Source of the DNA: Franzmannia qiaohouensis
GTDB taxonomy: Bacteria > Pseudomonadota > Gammaproteobacteria > Pseudomonadales > Halomonadaceae
Direction: 5' to 3'
Length of the DNA: 64,000 bases
NCBI RefSeq assembly: GCF_031451695.1
Contig: NZ_JARWAM010000013.1
Location: forward strand, 72,703-136,702
The notes below the pieces were generated by a model, which worked only from the letters and a program-made list of their open reading frames with translations, was not told the origin of the DNA and did not search any database. This document shows positions 8,201-16,696 of this stretch, one piece after another. Position numbers and translations under genes: made by a program. Positions within the stretch are counted from its first letter, which is position 1. Every line of letters begins with the position of its first letter.

Positions 8201-11200
8201 TAGTGGGCATCACGCTGCGGATCACGCCGAGTGGTGCAGCATCCGCAGGACTCGCCGAGGATCGCCCCACCATGTCGTTGAGAAGTGCCGTCAACCGCTC
8301 GACATCCCCCTCGTCGAGAGAGTGATGGCTCGCCACCAGCCTCTGAATATCTGCCGGCATGGCGGCCAACCCTTCGAGGCCCTCCCTCACACTCGCTATC
8401 CAGTCACCGAGCGCCAGGCTGCTCTCGGCGTTAGCTACGGGCGGACGCAAGGCGGGCACTTCGATCACGCTAGCACCAGACCTGTTGGTCTGGAGACTTA
8501 CCTGAGCGCCATTCGCGCCCTGAGCAGAGGCGTTTAGGGACGCGGCACTATGAGCTGCCAGTTGAGTTCCACTGCCGGAGAATGTACCGCCTTCTCGCAC
8601 CTCACTGGCAGGCATAAGGAACGTCTCGGAGGATTGACCCGTGTGAGGTTCCCAGTCGGTATAATAACGATATGTGACACGTCTAGACGGACACCCCTGC
8701 TCTCCACAATCCTGCTCGCGCCTTGTGGAGGTCGAGCTCTGCCGCCTCATGCCCGTCTCATCGAATATACGCTGCCCCGTCGCTTCGATATTACTCAGGT
8801 TGACCAGATCTCCAGATACTTCCCCTCCGGCAATAATCCGGCTTTTATCATTAAGCAAATTGCCACCGGAAAGATGGATATCTCCACCCGCCAATATCTG
8901 CCCTGGCTGAGAGTGCACTACTTGGCTTTCATATTGAGTGCGTTCGATATCATATTCCGTCCAACGCGAGACGGTTACCCCGCTATCTCGATGACGATAA
9001 CGACCGTAGTTACCGCCACTCACCCAAGTAAATGCACCTACAGGCAGCTTCTCGTCCCATCCTTGCGGCTGGATATAGATTCCTTGCGGCAAATCCGCCA
9101 CCTGCACCAACTCGGTTTCGAAATGCTCATTGGTGTTGTCTAGCCGTGCAGTAGACAGGCTTAGATTGCCAAGCGCCTCGATGGTCGCGCTGGCGTTGCG
9201 CACCCGCCCGGCCTGCCCCCTGGCCTGGCCGCTGCCGTTCAACGAGCCGCCGATGGCCATATCGCCAGCGCTGAAGATAAGCGCGTCATCGCGATTCGTC
9301 AGGTTACCCACGCCGAGGTTCAGTCGCTCGCGGGCGGCGATCACGGCGGCCTGTCCGTCTTCATTATCGTTGTTAAGAGTACCTGCCTCGATTCCCAGCC
9401 GATCGCCGTAGATACGCCCGCTACCGAGATTTTCGAGCACATCGGCTGCGATAAGGGTCTCTACCCCGTCGATCAGGCCGCGATTGGTCAGGTGCCCGGC
9501 ATCGATATGGGTAGTGGTGCCGGAGAGCTCGCCACTGGCGGCATTGATCAGGCGTGCGGCATCGATGTCGAGGGTTTCGCCAGCCCTCAGCTTACCCCGG
9601 TTGTCGATCGTGCCCGAGGAGGCAAGGTGTAGATCGCCCGCCGCCATCAGCTCGCCGCCCTCGGCGAGGGTGAAATCGCTGGCCAGCCGCAGTGCCAGGT
9701 CGCCCAGCGACAGGACGCGGCCATCGCCGGTCAGCTTTGCCGTCGTCAAATCGAGGGATCGGTCTGCGATCAGGGTGCCATCGCGGTTATCGATGTCATT
9801 GGCGCGTATGGCCAGCGTATCGAGGGACGAGATCAGGCCATCGCGGTTGTTCACGCCTTCATCCATCTGGATGTCGGCCAGTCGGTCGGCGCGGATGGTG
9901 CCTTGGCGGTTGTCGAGCTCACCGGCCTCCAGCTGAATCGCGCGCGCCTCGATGCCTTGATCGTCGCCCTGGGTCTGGCGATTGCTTACCTGGCTCGCGC
10001 TTACCTCCAGCGTCTTGCCGGCGCGAATCAAGCCGCCCTGATTACTCAGGGTGCCGCCGATGTCGAGGCTCGCGTCACCCAGGGCCTGGAGTTGGCCACC
10101 ACGGTTGTCGAGGCTAGCAGCCGCGAGTTGCATATCGGCTTCGCTCAGTAGTGCGCCGCCGTTGCGATTGGTCACGGAGCTGGCCTGGAGGTCGAGCCTC
10201 GTGCCGGCACCGATCAGGCCCGCCGTGTTGTCGAGACCTCCCACCGTCAACGACACGTCGCCTTCGCCGAGGATCGTGCCAGCCTGCGTATTGAGCAGCG
10301 CCTTGTCGTGGGTGTCGAGAGAGAGATCGCCACCCGCTTGCAGCGTGCCGCCGGCGTTGTCGAACTCGCCGCTGGCCAGCTCGAGCGACTCCCGAGCGGC
10401 AATCAGACCACCACGGTTGTCCAGGCTGCGCGCTTGAGTATCGAGGTCTGTCCGGGTAGCAACGATCTCTCCGTCGCGATTGTCGAGGGCACGACTGACC
10501 GAGGTCAGCTCACCGCCTGCTTCAACACGGCCCCGACGGTTATTGATGGCCCCAACGATATCCAGGGCGAGGTCGCCCTCCAGGGTAGCGAGCAGGCCAT
10601 CGACGTTGACGAGAGAAGTGGCCAATAGCGTGGCGTCGCGGGAAGCCAGGACGCGGCCTCCGCTGTTATCGAGTCGTCCGTCGGCGTCGAAGAACAGGCT
10701 CCCGCCAGCGAGGATCTCACCTTGCCGATTGTCCAATTCACCGCTATCAAGGCTGAGGTTTCCCGCCGCCTGCAGCATGCCCGAACGATTGACGAGATCA
10801 CCGGCATCGACCGAGAGGTCGGCGTGGCTAACGATCCATCCTTCACGATTATCCAGCTCTTCGTAAATCGCCAACAGCAGCTCGGCATCATCGCCATACT
10901 GCGACATCTCACCCCGGTGGTGACTGAGTCGCCCGGCCTGAACGGTAATGCGCTCGGCGCTAGTAATGGCCCCATCGAAGTCGATATTGTCGGCCGCCAG
11001 CATCAGCGAACCCTGGCTGGCGATAAGGCCATCGCTGCCGTCTAAACGCGTGGCATCGACCTGCGCCACGCCGTCCCCCGCATGCACGATCTCGCCGTCT
11101 GCATTGGTCAGTGTCCCAGCGATATCCAGAGACAGGTCACCGGCGGTTTCCACCCGGCCCTGGGTATTGTCGAGCGCCCCTGCCTCCACCGTCAGTTGGC

Positions 11201-14200
11201 CTTGCAGTGCACCCAGCATTCCCGAACGATTGTCCAGCGATGCCGCGCGCAGCGCGATGCCTTGCTCGCCGATCAGGTCACCGCCGCGGTTGTCGACGCT
11301 GCCGGAAGCGGTAACGCTGAGTTGACCGCCAGTAACGATATCGCCATCGCGGTTGTTGAGGCTGCCGGCATTGATGGAGAGATCGTCCACCGCCTGCAGG
11401 GTGCCAGCGGTATTGGTCAATGCCTGGGCAGTGATATCCAGCCCAGCGTTGCCGGCAATCCGCCCTTCGCTGTTGTCCAGCGCCTGGCCGATGCTAAGCG
11501 TCAGGTCATCGGCATCGCCGAACTGCTGCATCTCGCCCTGGCGGTGGCTAAGGTTCTCGGCGTGCAGGGCGATGGACTCGGCGCTGGTTGCGGCGCCATC
11601 CAGGACGATATCCTCGCCACGCAAGGCAAGACGCCCTTGGCTAACGATCAGTCCATCGCGGCCGGCGATATGCGTGGCGTCGATCTGCGCCATGCCGTCA
11701 CCGGCATGCACGATGTCGCCGTCTACGTTGGTCAGAACATCGGCGATATCGAGGGTCAGATCGCCGCCATTGACGCTTATCAGGCCCGCGGTGTTGTCCA
11801 GCCCGTTGGCCGCAACGTCGATCCGCGTCGCCCGCCATTGCCCCTGGGTATTATCGATATCGCCGCTAGCCTCAACGGCGAGGGCATCGCCGGCGACGAT
11901 ATCGCCATCGCGGTTGTTCAGACTACCGGCGTTGATGGTGATATCGTCCACCGCCTGCAGGGTGCCGGCAGTGTTGCTCAGTGCCTGGGCGGTGATATCC
12001 AGCCCGGCATTGCCGGCGATCAGCCCACCGCTGTTGTCCAGCAATTGGCCGATGGTAAGCGTCAGGTCATCGGCATCGCCGAACTGCTGCATCTCGCCCT
12101 GGCGGTGGCTAAGGTTCTCGGCGTGCAGGGCGATGGACTCGGCACTAGTGGTGGCGCCATCGAGAACGATATCTCTGGCATCCAGCGTTAGATCGCCCTG
12201 GCTGACAATCAGGCCATCGCTGCCGGCGATATGGGTGGCATCGATCTGCGCCATGCCGTCACCGGCATGCACGATGTCGCCATCTACGTTGGTCAGGGTA
12301 TCGGCGATATCGAGGGTCAGATCACCAGCGCTTTCCAGGCGGCCCTGGGTGTTATCGAGCTCGTTCAGCTGCGCATACAAGTCGCCGCCATGGGCACTGA
12401 TCAGGCCGGCAGTGTTGTCCAGCCCGCTGGCGGCAATATCGATACGTTCGGCCCGCCATTGCCCCTGGGTATTGTCGATATCCCCGCTGGCCTCAACGGC
12501 CAGGGCATCGCCGGCGACGATATCTCCGTCGCGGTTGTTGAGGCGGCCGGTGTTGAGGGTGAGATCGTCCACCGCCTGCAGGATGCCGGCGGAGTTATCC
12601 AAGGCCTGGGCCGCAATATCGAGTCCGCTATTGCTGGCCACTCGCCCCGAGGTGTTATCGAAAGCGTCCAGCCGTAACGCCAGCGATGGCTCACCAAGCT
12701 GTGCGATATCGCCGCCGATATTGGATAGGCTGCCAACATCGAGAGTGAGCCTGTCGGCGACGACCCTGGCACCGTCGGTACGCAGCGTGCCAGAGGTTCT
12801 CGTGCTGAGCGCTTCTTGTGCAGAGAGGGTCGCGCCGCGGGCATCGATCCCTGCTTGGCCCGCGGCGATCTCGATCTCGCGGGCTTGGGTGTGGCTGTCA
12901 CGCAGTGCCACGGTCTCCGCCTGGGCGTAGAACCCGCCAGCGGCGATATGCTGCCCGCTGCCGTCGATGCCCTGGGTCGCCGACATCGTGAGGTCGCCAG
13001 TGGCGTTCCACGTCCCATCATCGCGCATGCCGGCGGCGAGCAGGGAGCCGCTGTCGCTGCTCAGGTCAACCGCCGATAGCTTAACGTCGTTCCTGGCAGT
13101 GATCGTGCCACTATCGCGATTGGCCAGCTCGCCGCCACTGGTCACGACGAGTGTGTCACCGGCGCTCATTGAGCCGTGGTTGGCGATGTCGTCGCGGCTG
13201 GCTAGATGCATATCGCCTTGGGCTGCGATCTGCCCACGATTGGTAATGCGTCCATCCGCGGCGACCACGATCTCACCGGCGGCCATGTCACCGGCATGAT
13301 GGACACCGACACCCCGCTCGGTGGCCATGAGATGGATCTTGCCGGCGTACATTCCTCCCAGATGGGCCACGTCGATGGCGACGTCCGGTGCCGCCCCCCG
13401 GCCGTCGATGGTATCGATCGTCTGGCGGTCGGCGCTGATGCGATTGGCACCGGCGACGACCTCGAGCTCCTCTGCCCATACCCCGGCCTGAACCTCGGCG
13501 GCACGCGTGAGAATGGCGGCATAGTCGGCATCGCCGGCGTCGAAGCCATTGCCGTGAATCCTGACCGAGCCACCCTCGACGCGGTACCCCTCCAGCGCGC
13601 CGTTGCGGTATTGAGGCTGGCCGGTGGTCAGCGTTATGCCCTGGGCGTTGATGAAGCCGGCCCCGTTGACATCGATACCGGCAGGGTTGGCAATGACCAC
13701 CTCGGCGCGTCTGCCGGCGACCTCTACGGCACCATGCAGCCGGCTAGGATTCGAGGAGTTGACTTCGTTGACGATGACCCGGGCCTCGCCGTTGGCGAGA
13801 TTGGGGTTGCCCTGCACCCAGCCACCGATCTGAGTCGACGCTGCGCTGCGGGAGTTGTTGAGGATCGCGCCCTTGCCATCCACGTCGAACTGGCGATAGG
13901 CGTTGCGTGACACGCCCTTGGCATTGGGGGAGGTGATATTGACCTGTGGGGTGCCATTGGCGCTGTTCACGACATGCGGGCGTTGGCTACCTGGGGCACT
14001 GAGATCGGGGGCGATCTGGGCATGAACCGGCACTGCCACCAAGCCGAGCGCCAGCATGACGCTCCAGGTCAATGGCCTGAAGGAAACCAGCAGTGGGCAG
14101 CGTACGATCGGCGCTGGCGGTATGTGGCAACGAGGCGTTGCGACACCCTCCTGGCCTTCCGAGCTGGCGGCCTCGGAAGCGACCACCCAGTGCCCCTTGA

Positions 14201-14237
14201 CCTTGTTGAAGATTAGGCGATAGCAGTGTCGGTTCAT
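5250..14237 (-). CDS. cdiA: CdiA/HecA-type two-partner-secretion exoprotein with C-terminal lipase-like domain
   Basis: 2995 residues. Order seen: extended signal peptide starting MNRHCYRLIFNKVKGHWV (ESPR), cleavage near VHAQ (about 73); TPS domain about 85-330 with NAKGVSRNAY, EARVIVNEVN and VVIANPAGI; filamentous-haemagglutinin repeats to about 1700; a Cys-containing variable segment about 1715-2010 (possible receptor-binding domain); the conserved YLVETDPRF..LGDGFYEQR block about 2020-2100; a second repeat region to about 2600; a Gly/Ala-rich hydrophobic segment; then residues about 2772-2995, more A+T-rich than the body. That end has WLHRGFG (2869-2875), GHSLG (Ser2916), Asp2957 and His2982/His2986, the order of a class 3 lipase. 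No VENN motif. RBS AAAGGGA upstream. It could act mainly as an adhesin, but the CDI toxin layout is convincing. Confidence 0.9.
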   Translation of the reverse strand: MNRHCYRLIFNKVKGHWVVASEAASSEGQEGVATPRCHIPPAPIVRCPLLVSFRPLTWSVMLALGLVAVPVHAQIAPDLSAPGSQRPHVVNSANGTPQVNITSPNAKGVSRNAYRQFDVDGKGAILNNSRSAASTQIGGWVQGNPNLANGEARVIVNEVNSSNPSRLHGAVEVAGRRAEVVIANPAGIDVNGAGFINAQGITLTTGQPQYRNGALEGYRVEGGSVRIHGNGFDAGDADYAAILTRAAEVQAGVWAEELEVVAGANRISADRQTIDTIDGRGAAPDVAIDVAHLGGMYAGKIHLMATERGVGVHHAGDMAAGEIVVAADGRITNRGQIAAQGDMHLASRDDIANHGSMSAGDTLVVTSGGELANRDSGTITARNDVKLSAVDLSSDSGSLLAAGMRDDGTWNATGDLTMSATQGIDGSGQHIAAGGFYAQAETVALRDSHTQAREIEIAAGQAGIDARGATLSAQEALSTRTSGTLRTDGARVVADRLTLDVGSLSNIGGDIAQLGEPSLALRLDAFDNTSGRVASNSGLDIAAQALDNSAGILQAVDDLTLNTGRLNNRDGDIVAGDALAVEASGDIDNTQGQWRAERIDIAASGLDNTAGLISAHGGDLYAQLNELDNTQGRLESAGDLTLDIADTLTNVDGDIVHAGDGMAQIDATHIAGSDGLIVSQGDLTLDARDIVLDGATTSAESIALHAENLSHRQGEMQQFGDADDLTLTIGQLLDNSGGLIAGNAGLDITAQALSNTAGTLQAVDDITINAGSLNNRDGDIVAGDALAVEASGDIDNTQGQWRATRIDVAANGLDNTAGLISVNGGDLTLDIADVLTNVDGDIVHAGDGMAQIDATHIAGRDGLIVSQGRLALRGEDIVLDGAATSAESIALHAENLSHRQGEMQQFGDADDLTLSIGQALDNSEGRIAGNAGLDITAQALTNTAGTLQAVDDLSINAGSLNNRDGDIVTGGQLSVTASGSVDNRGGDLIGEQGIALRAASLDNRSGMLGALQGQLTVEAGALDNTQGRVETAGDLSLDIAGTLTNADGEIVHAGDGVAQVDATRLDGSDGLIASQGSLMLAADNIDFDGAITSAERITVQAGRLSHHRGEMSQYGDDAELLLAIYEELDNREGWIVSHADLSVDAGDLVNRSGMLQAAGNLSLDSGELDNRQGEILAGGSLFFDADGRLDNSGGRVLASRDATLLATSLVNVDGLLATLEGDLALDIVGAINNRRGRVEAGGELTSVSRALDNRDGEIVATRTDLDTQARSLDNRGGLIAARESLELASGEFDNAGGTLQAGGDLSLDTHDKALLNTQAGTILGEGDVSLTVGGLDNTAGLIGAGTRLDLQASSVTNRNGGALLSEADMQLAAASLDNRGGQLQALGDASLDIGGTLSNQGGLIRAGKTLEVSASQVSNRQTQGDDQGIEARAIQLEAGELDNRQGTIRADRLADIQMDEGVNNRDGLISSLDTLAIRANDIDNRDGTLIADRSLDLTTAKLTGDGRVLSLGDLALRLASDFTLAEGGELMAAGDLHLASSGTIDNRGKLRAGETLDIDAARLINAASGELSGTTTHIDAGHLTNRGLIDGVETLIAADVLENLGSGRIYGDRLGIEAGTLNNDNEDGQAAVIAARERLNLGVGNLTNRDDALIFSAGDMAIGGSLNGSGQARGQAGRVRNASATIEALGNLSLSTARLDNTNEHFETELVQVADLPQGIYIQPQGWDEKLPVGAFTWVSGGNYGRYRHRDSGVTVSRWTEYDIERTQYESQVVHSQPGQILAGGDIHLSGGNLLNDKSRIIAGGEVSGDLVNLSNIEATGQRIFDETGMRRQSSTSTRREQDCGEQGCPSRRVTYRYYTDWEPHTGQSSETFLMPASEVREGGTFSGSGTQLAAHSAASLNASAQGANGAQVSLQTNRSGASVIEVPALRPPVANAESSLALGDWIASVREGLEGLAAMPADIQRLVASHHSLDEGDVERLTALLNDMVGRSSASPADAAPLGVIRSVMPTINLPANSLFQVNPAPTAHYLVETDPRFTNQREWLGSDYMLNALQSDPSTTHKRLGDGFYEQRVVNEQIMQLTGQRYLAGHGNDDDQYRALMNAGITFAEQHGLRPGVALTAEQMAQLTSDIVWLVEQTVTLEDGSTVTVLVPQVYVRVREGDLQGDGTLIAGNSLALDVKNDIANTGTLAGRELVSLTAENIANLGGRIGGNRVDLDARNDLDNIGGQITAGDSLALQAGRDLTLASTSERLAGLYVTEAGGRLSATAGRDLSVVGADLDSAGDLRLGAGRDLDITSTLSHETRWGGISKRSELEREASLSAGNDLILDAGRDLTLTAVDVSAQGSGLLSAGRDLSLETLTTQESLRSWRNTTRESEEIGTQLEIGGSLALLAGQDITARAAQLNAGDDLTLSAGRDISLDAGRSQQYEETRRGRTHTIDSQTRVQSTTLEAGGDLNLQAGNDLRLTASQLQAGGSAALMAGNRIDLLTAQEEDYSLYEYRRSGLFSSRHQRDEVRDIREVGTQINAGNDIALVSGGDQSYRGVRLDAGQDLALLSGGNIAFDMASDLRQESHERSRSSFVRQSASGEGTTRETLRQNELVAQGEILIEAEQGIHALYAARGDESLDQAIERTVANNPDLAWLQALQGRDDVTWESIEAFRDEWSYSQSGLSPIASTILTAVVSYYTAGAVSGMVGNLSGAAAGSQATFAAGATTASGTTIAAGSGNAILSGMAGGAVGSGVGAFSQGSDWQEAAWRGGITGGFTGYLSGGTYYDNPITLTQDAGKFLAEANFMDFAKTAMYVGMKPLISDAQRKVAEELGVNPDELNWLLMASSIAGDSILDENEVRYKWRDEQFSQSDYVGGRGWLHRGFGHTVFDAVDTALTYQGLPTNTVRNYLYDTARPAEYNSFTGHSLGTGDAAYLARYGHVEQAYLHSLPLGIVAPPNAEVTLGSWDLINGGRLGLLFNWDANVVPAWPWQHPFGHYYEFIETSD
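11337..12600 (-). repeat. Recent internal tandem duplication in the cdiA repeat region
   Basis: A unit of 561 bases (187 codons) recurs. The 88 bases 11495-11582 are identical to 12056-12143, exactly 561 bases apart, and many neighbouring blocks (for example 11680-11720 and 12241-12281) are near-identical at the same offset. A further partial copy is offset by 621 bases because of a 60-base (20-codon) insertion around 12320-12380. All offsets are multiples of three, so the reading frame is kept. The encoded haemagglutinin strands are lengthened by whole repeats. This kind of change alters stalk length without changing the ends. Confidence 0.85.
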
Positions 14238-14309
14238 TCCCTTTCCCTCACATGCAAACGATCCCTATTTGCATATCGACCCGTTAACAACGGAACTTTA
14301 GGCCTGTCG

Positions 14310-16019
14310 TTAAAACGCAATATGCACACTGAAACCAAGGTCATGGCTGTCGCTGCGAAACCCATCCGGCTGGATGACCGGCGTGGCGACGAAGACGTCG
14401 TAGTTGACGAAGTGCAACAGGTTGCCTCGCAGACCGAGCGCCACTCCCCCTAGCTCCTTGCCGAGCAGCCATTCGCTGCTCGGGCCACCGACCCGGCCAT
14501 AGTCGAGCCCGGCATAGAGCGCCTGACCACTCCCCCCCAGGGGCAGCTCGAGTTCATTGCGGATCAACCAGCCGCGATCGGCTGACAGCCCGGTATCGTT
14601 AAAGCCGCGCACGGTATAGCGCCCCCCGATGGAGAAGCGCTCCAACGGCGCCAGGGGGGTGAAATTGTGCTGCAGTCGCCATTGGCCAAGGTAGCGCAGT
14701 GGCTGCTCGCCCACCGCGAACGGCACCTTGAGCTCGGCATCGGCGGTGACGATTTGAAAGCGCGACGTACCTTCACCGAACGCTTCTCCCGGTGCCGGCA
14801 GCGAGCCGAATGCACCGGTTCCTCGCTGGTAGAAGAGCGCCGAATCGAGCGTGGCAGGCCCCAGAAACTCTCGATGCTCGATCCCGGCTTCCCAGCCTCC
14901 CACCCGGCGGCGCTGCACCAGGACTTCCTGGCCATCGATATGGGTACGTGAGCGATTCTGGAAGCCACCGAGCGATGCAGTGATCTTGCGCGAGGCATCG
15001 CGATGGATGACCCGGGAGAGATTGACGTTGATATTGTCACTCACGCCTTCGTAAACGATGTCCTCGAAGGCACCGGCGACGGTCTGGTGGTAGTCGTAAT
15101 CGCTGTATGTCGCGCCTAGGTTCCAGTACCCCCAAGGCACGGAGTAGTGCACGGTGCGACTGCGGTTGCCGCGTGCACCGGCGTCACCACCGCCCAGGTC
15201 CTTGCCCAGGTGAACATAGAACAGGTCATTGATACCCAGCAGGTTGTCGTAGGCCACGGTCACACCGCTCTGGTAGCGCCCAGTGGCGTCGCTGCCACTG
15301 TCGTCGACCGACCAGGCGGGTCGTAACGGCCGCCCCTGACGATAGTCGATAACCAGATCGCTGTGGTTGGGCGTCTCACCCGGCGCGATCTGGATATCGA
15401 CATCCGCAGAAGGGAGACGCTGGAAGTTCTCCAGCGCCTGCTCGATATCGCGCAGGTTGAGGATATCGCCCGGGCCGGCCGGCACGGCATTGCGTAGCGT
15501 GGCATGCGAACGCTCGGGATCGGCAACCCGCAGGCTAGCGATACGGCCGGGCAAGAGCGTAATGGTGAGGGTGCCATCACTGAGGTCCTGAGGCTCGACG
15601 AGTACCCGGCTGGTCACGTAGCCACGCTCGATCAACGCATTCTGGGCACGCTCGAGCACCAGGTTGATACCTTGGGTCCCCAGGCAGCGCCCAACGGGCG
15701 TATCGTCCCCGCCGTCACCGGCCACCACGGCATCGAGCCATGCAAAACGCTGAAGCGCCTCGCCCTGCCACTCCAGCGCATCGATGATGAAACATGGCGA
15801 TTCATGATCAGGAAAACGCCCTACCGCTTCCTGGGGCACCGACAGCCGGACATCCGGCCGCGTCTCCAGGCGCTCCTGCAAAGCCCGATCACGCTCGCGC
15901 TGGCGTAGCAGCTCGTCATCGAGGGCCAATTCCTGTGCCTTGATGTCGGCGGCAAGCCCGGCCAGCAGCAATAGCGCAGACGCCCCTAAAACGCCGCGGC
16001 TCGTTTGGGTGACAAACAA
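14310..16019 (-). CDS. cdiB: CdiB/FhaC-type outer-membrane transporter (TpsB)
   Basis: 569 residues from a TTG at 16019. This start is chosen because GAGGA sits 7 bases upstream and it gives a clean signal peptide ending at IKA-QE; no ATG is available in frame, and another TTG lies at 16043. Two POTRA domains follow (about 65-240), the first with the typical ERAQNALIERGY.TSRV and LPGRI. The rest is a 16-strand-type barrel with the family VRGF motif at about 470-473 and a C-terminal Phe (HIAF) that targets BamA. It secretes the CdiA exoprotein, whose gene starts 72 bases downstream. Reading upstream of the TTG soon meets a stop. Confidence 0.92.
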   Translation of the reverse strand: MFVTQTSRGVLGASALLLLAGLAADIKAQELALDDELLRQRERDRALQERLETRPDVRLSVPQEAVGRFPDHESPCFIIDALEWQGEALQRFAWLDAVVAGDGGDDTPVGRCLGTQGINLVLERAQNALIERGYVTSRVLVEPQDLSDGTLTITLLPGRIASLRVADPERSHATLRNAVPAGPGDILNLRDIEQALENFQRLPSADVDIQIAPGETPNHSDLVIDYRQGRPLRPAWSVDDSGSDATGRYQSGVTVAYDNLLGINDLFYVHLGKDLGGGDAGARGNRSRTVHYSVPWGYWNLGATYSDYDYHQTVAGAFEDIVYEGVSDNINVNLSRVIHRDASRKITASLGGFQNRSRTHIDGQEVLVQRRRVGGWEAGIEHREFLGPATLDSALFYQRGTGAFGSLPAPGEAFGEGTSRFQIVTADAELKVPFAVGEQPLRYLGQWRLQHNFTPLAPLERFSIGGRYTVRGFNDTGLSADRGWLIRNELELPLGGSGQALYAGLDYGRVGGPSSEWLLGKELGGVALGLRGNLLHFVNYDVFVATPVIQPDGFRSDSHDLGFSVHIAF

Positions 16020-16263
16020 CGCTCGATCCTCGTACTGACCCAAATCGCCTGCAAGTACGGGTATCGGTGTCGACGCTGCCTAGCCTGTGCCAACCACGCC
16101 TGGCGCAATCAAGGGAGATCGACGCCAATATCCGGGTGGTATAGGCGTGCTCCCCCTATCATCGGCAACATTCACGATTTCTTTAGTAGAAAATGACCGC
16201 GGATGCCAACTCCACCCAGCGGTCAGCCACGGGTCACTGTAGCGATATTTCCATCCCGGCGGC
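16020..16263. promoter_or_regulatory. Region upstream of cdiB, presumed promoter of the cdiBA locus
   Basis: About 240 bases with no credible gene between cdiB and the glutaredoxin-like gene, both on the minus strand. Part of it (about 16160-16200) is A+T-rich (ttctttagtagaaaatg), unlike the surrounding sequence, and may carry a promoter for cdiB. I could not identify convincing -35/-10 boxes or an operator. Confidence 0.35.
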
Positions 16264-16656
16264 TCAAGCCGCCCCGAAGCGCTTGTGCAGGTAGGCGTTG
16301 ATGGCGTCCGACTCATAGAGCCACTCGACGCTGCCATCGTCATGGGTGATATGCAGGCACGGCACCTTGACCTTGCCGCCACCCTCCTGCAGCGCCTGGC
16401 GGTGGTCGGGGTCGAGCTGGGCATCGCGGATTTCGATCTTGAGCCCCAGCCGGGCGATCTCCTTGCGCACCTTGATGCAGAACGGGCAGGTGCGGAACTG
16501 GTAGAGCGCCAGGGACTCACAGGCACGATCCACGTCGGCTTGCTCCTCATCGGTGCGTTCGACGGCCTGCGGCGTGCTGAGCTTCTCGGCGATCAGCATC
16601 ACCGGGGCCAGCAGCAGTCTCAGGGTACGGAAGAAATAGCGTAGTACGAGCCTCAT
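16264..16656 (-). CDS. Glutaredoxin-like protein with N-terminal membrane-associated segment
   Basis: 130 residues. The first ~25 residues are basic and hydrophobic (RYFFRTLRLLLAPVMLIAEK) and could anchor the protein at the inner membrane. A thioredoxin-fold glutaredoxin/GST-N domain follows, about 48-128, with redox motif CPFC (about 57-60), the cis-Pro region VKVPCLHI and a C-terminal DAINAYLHKRF helix typical of GST N-terminal domains. A role in glutathione-dependent thiol reduction is likely; the substrate is unknown. It stands alone between the unknown two-TM gene and the cdiBA locus. Confidence 0.85.
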   Translation of the reverse strand: MRLVLRYFFRTLRLLLAPVMLIAEKLSTPQAVERTDEEQADVDRACESLALYQFRTCPFCIKVRKEIARLGLKIEIRDAQLDPDHRQALQEGGGKVKVPCLHITHDDGSVEWLYESDAINAYLHKRFGAA

Positions 16657-16696
16657 CGGCGAGTCAGTCCTGTCGGAAATGTCGAGCCACAGTCTA

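Noticed and set aside
8550..9143. Plus-strand frame of 197 codons inside cdiA
   Set aside because: Lies opposite the variable Cys-containing cdiA segment, where A+T is higher and chance frames are longer; no start signal or family.
6387..13910. Many plus-strand frames opposite cdiA
   Set aside because: They mirror the haemagglutinin repeats and have no signals or families. The repeat pattern also looks superficially CRISPR-like, but units are coding, long and not separated by unique spacers.
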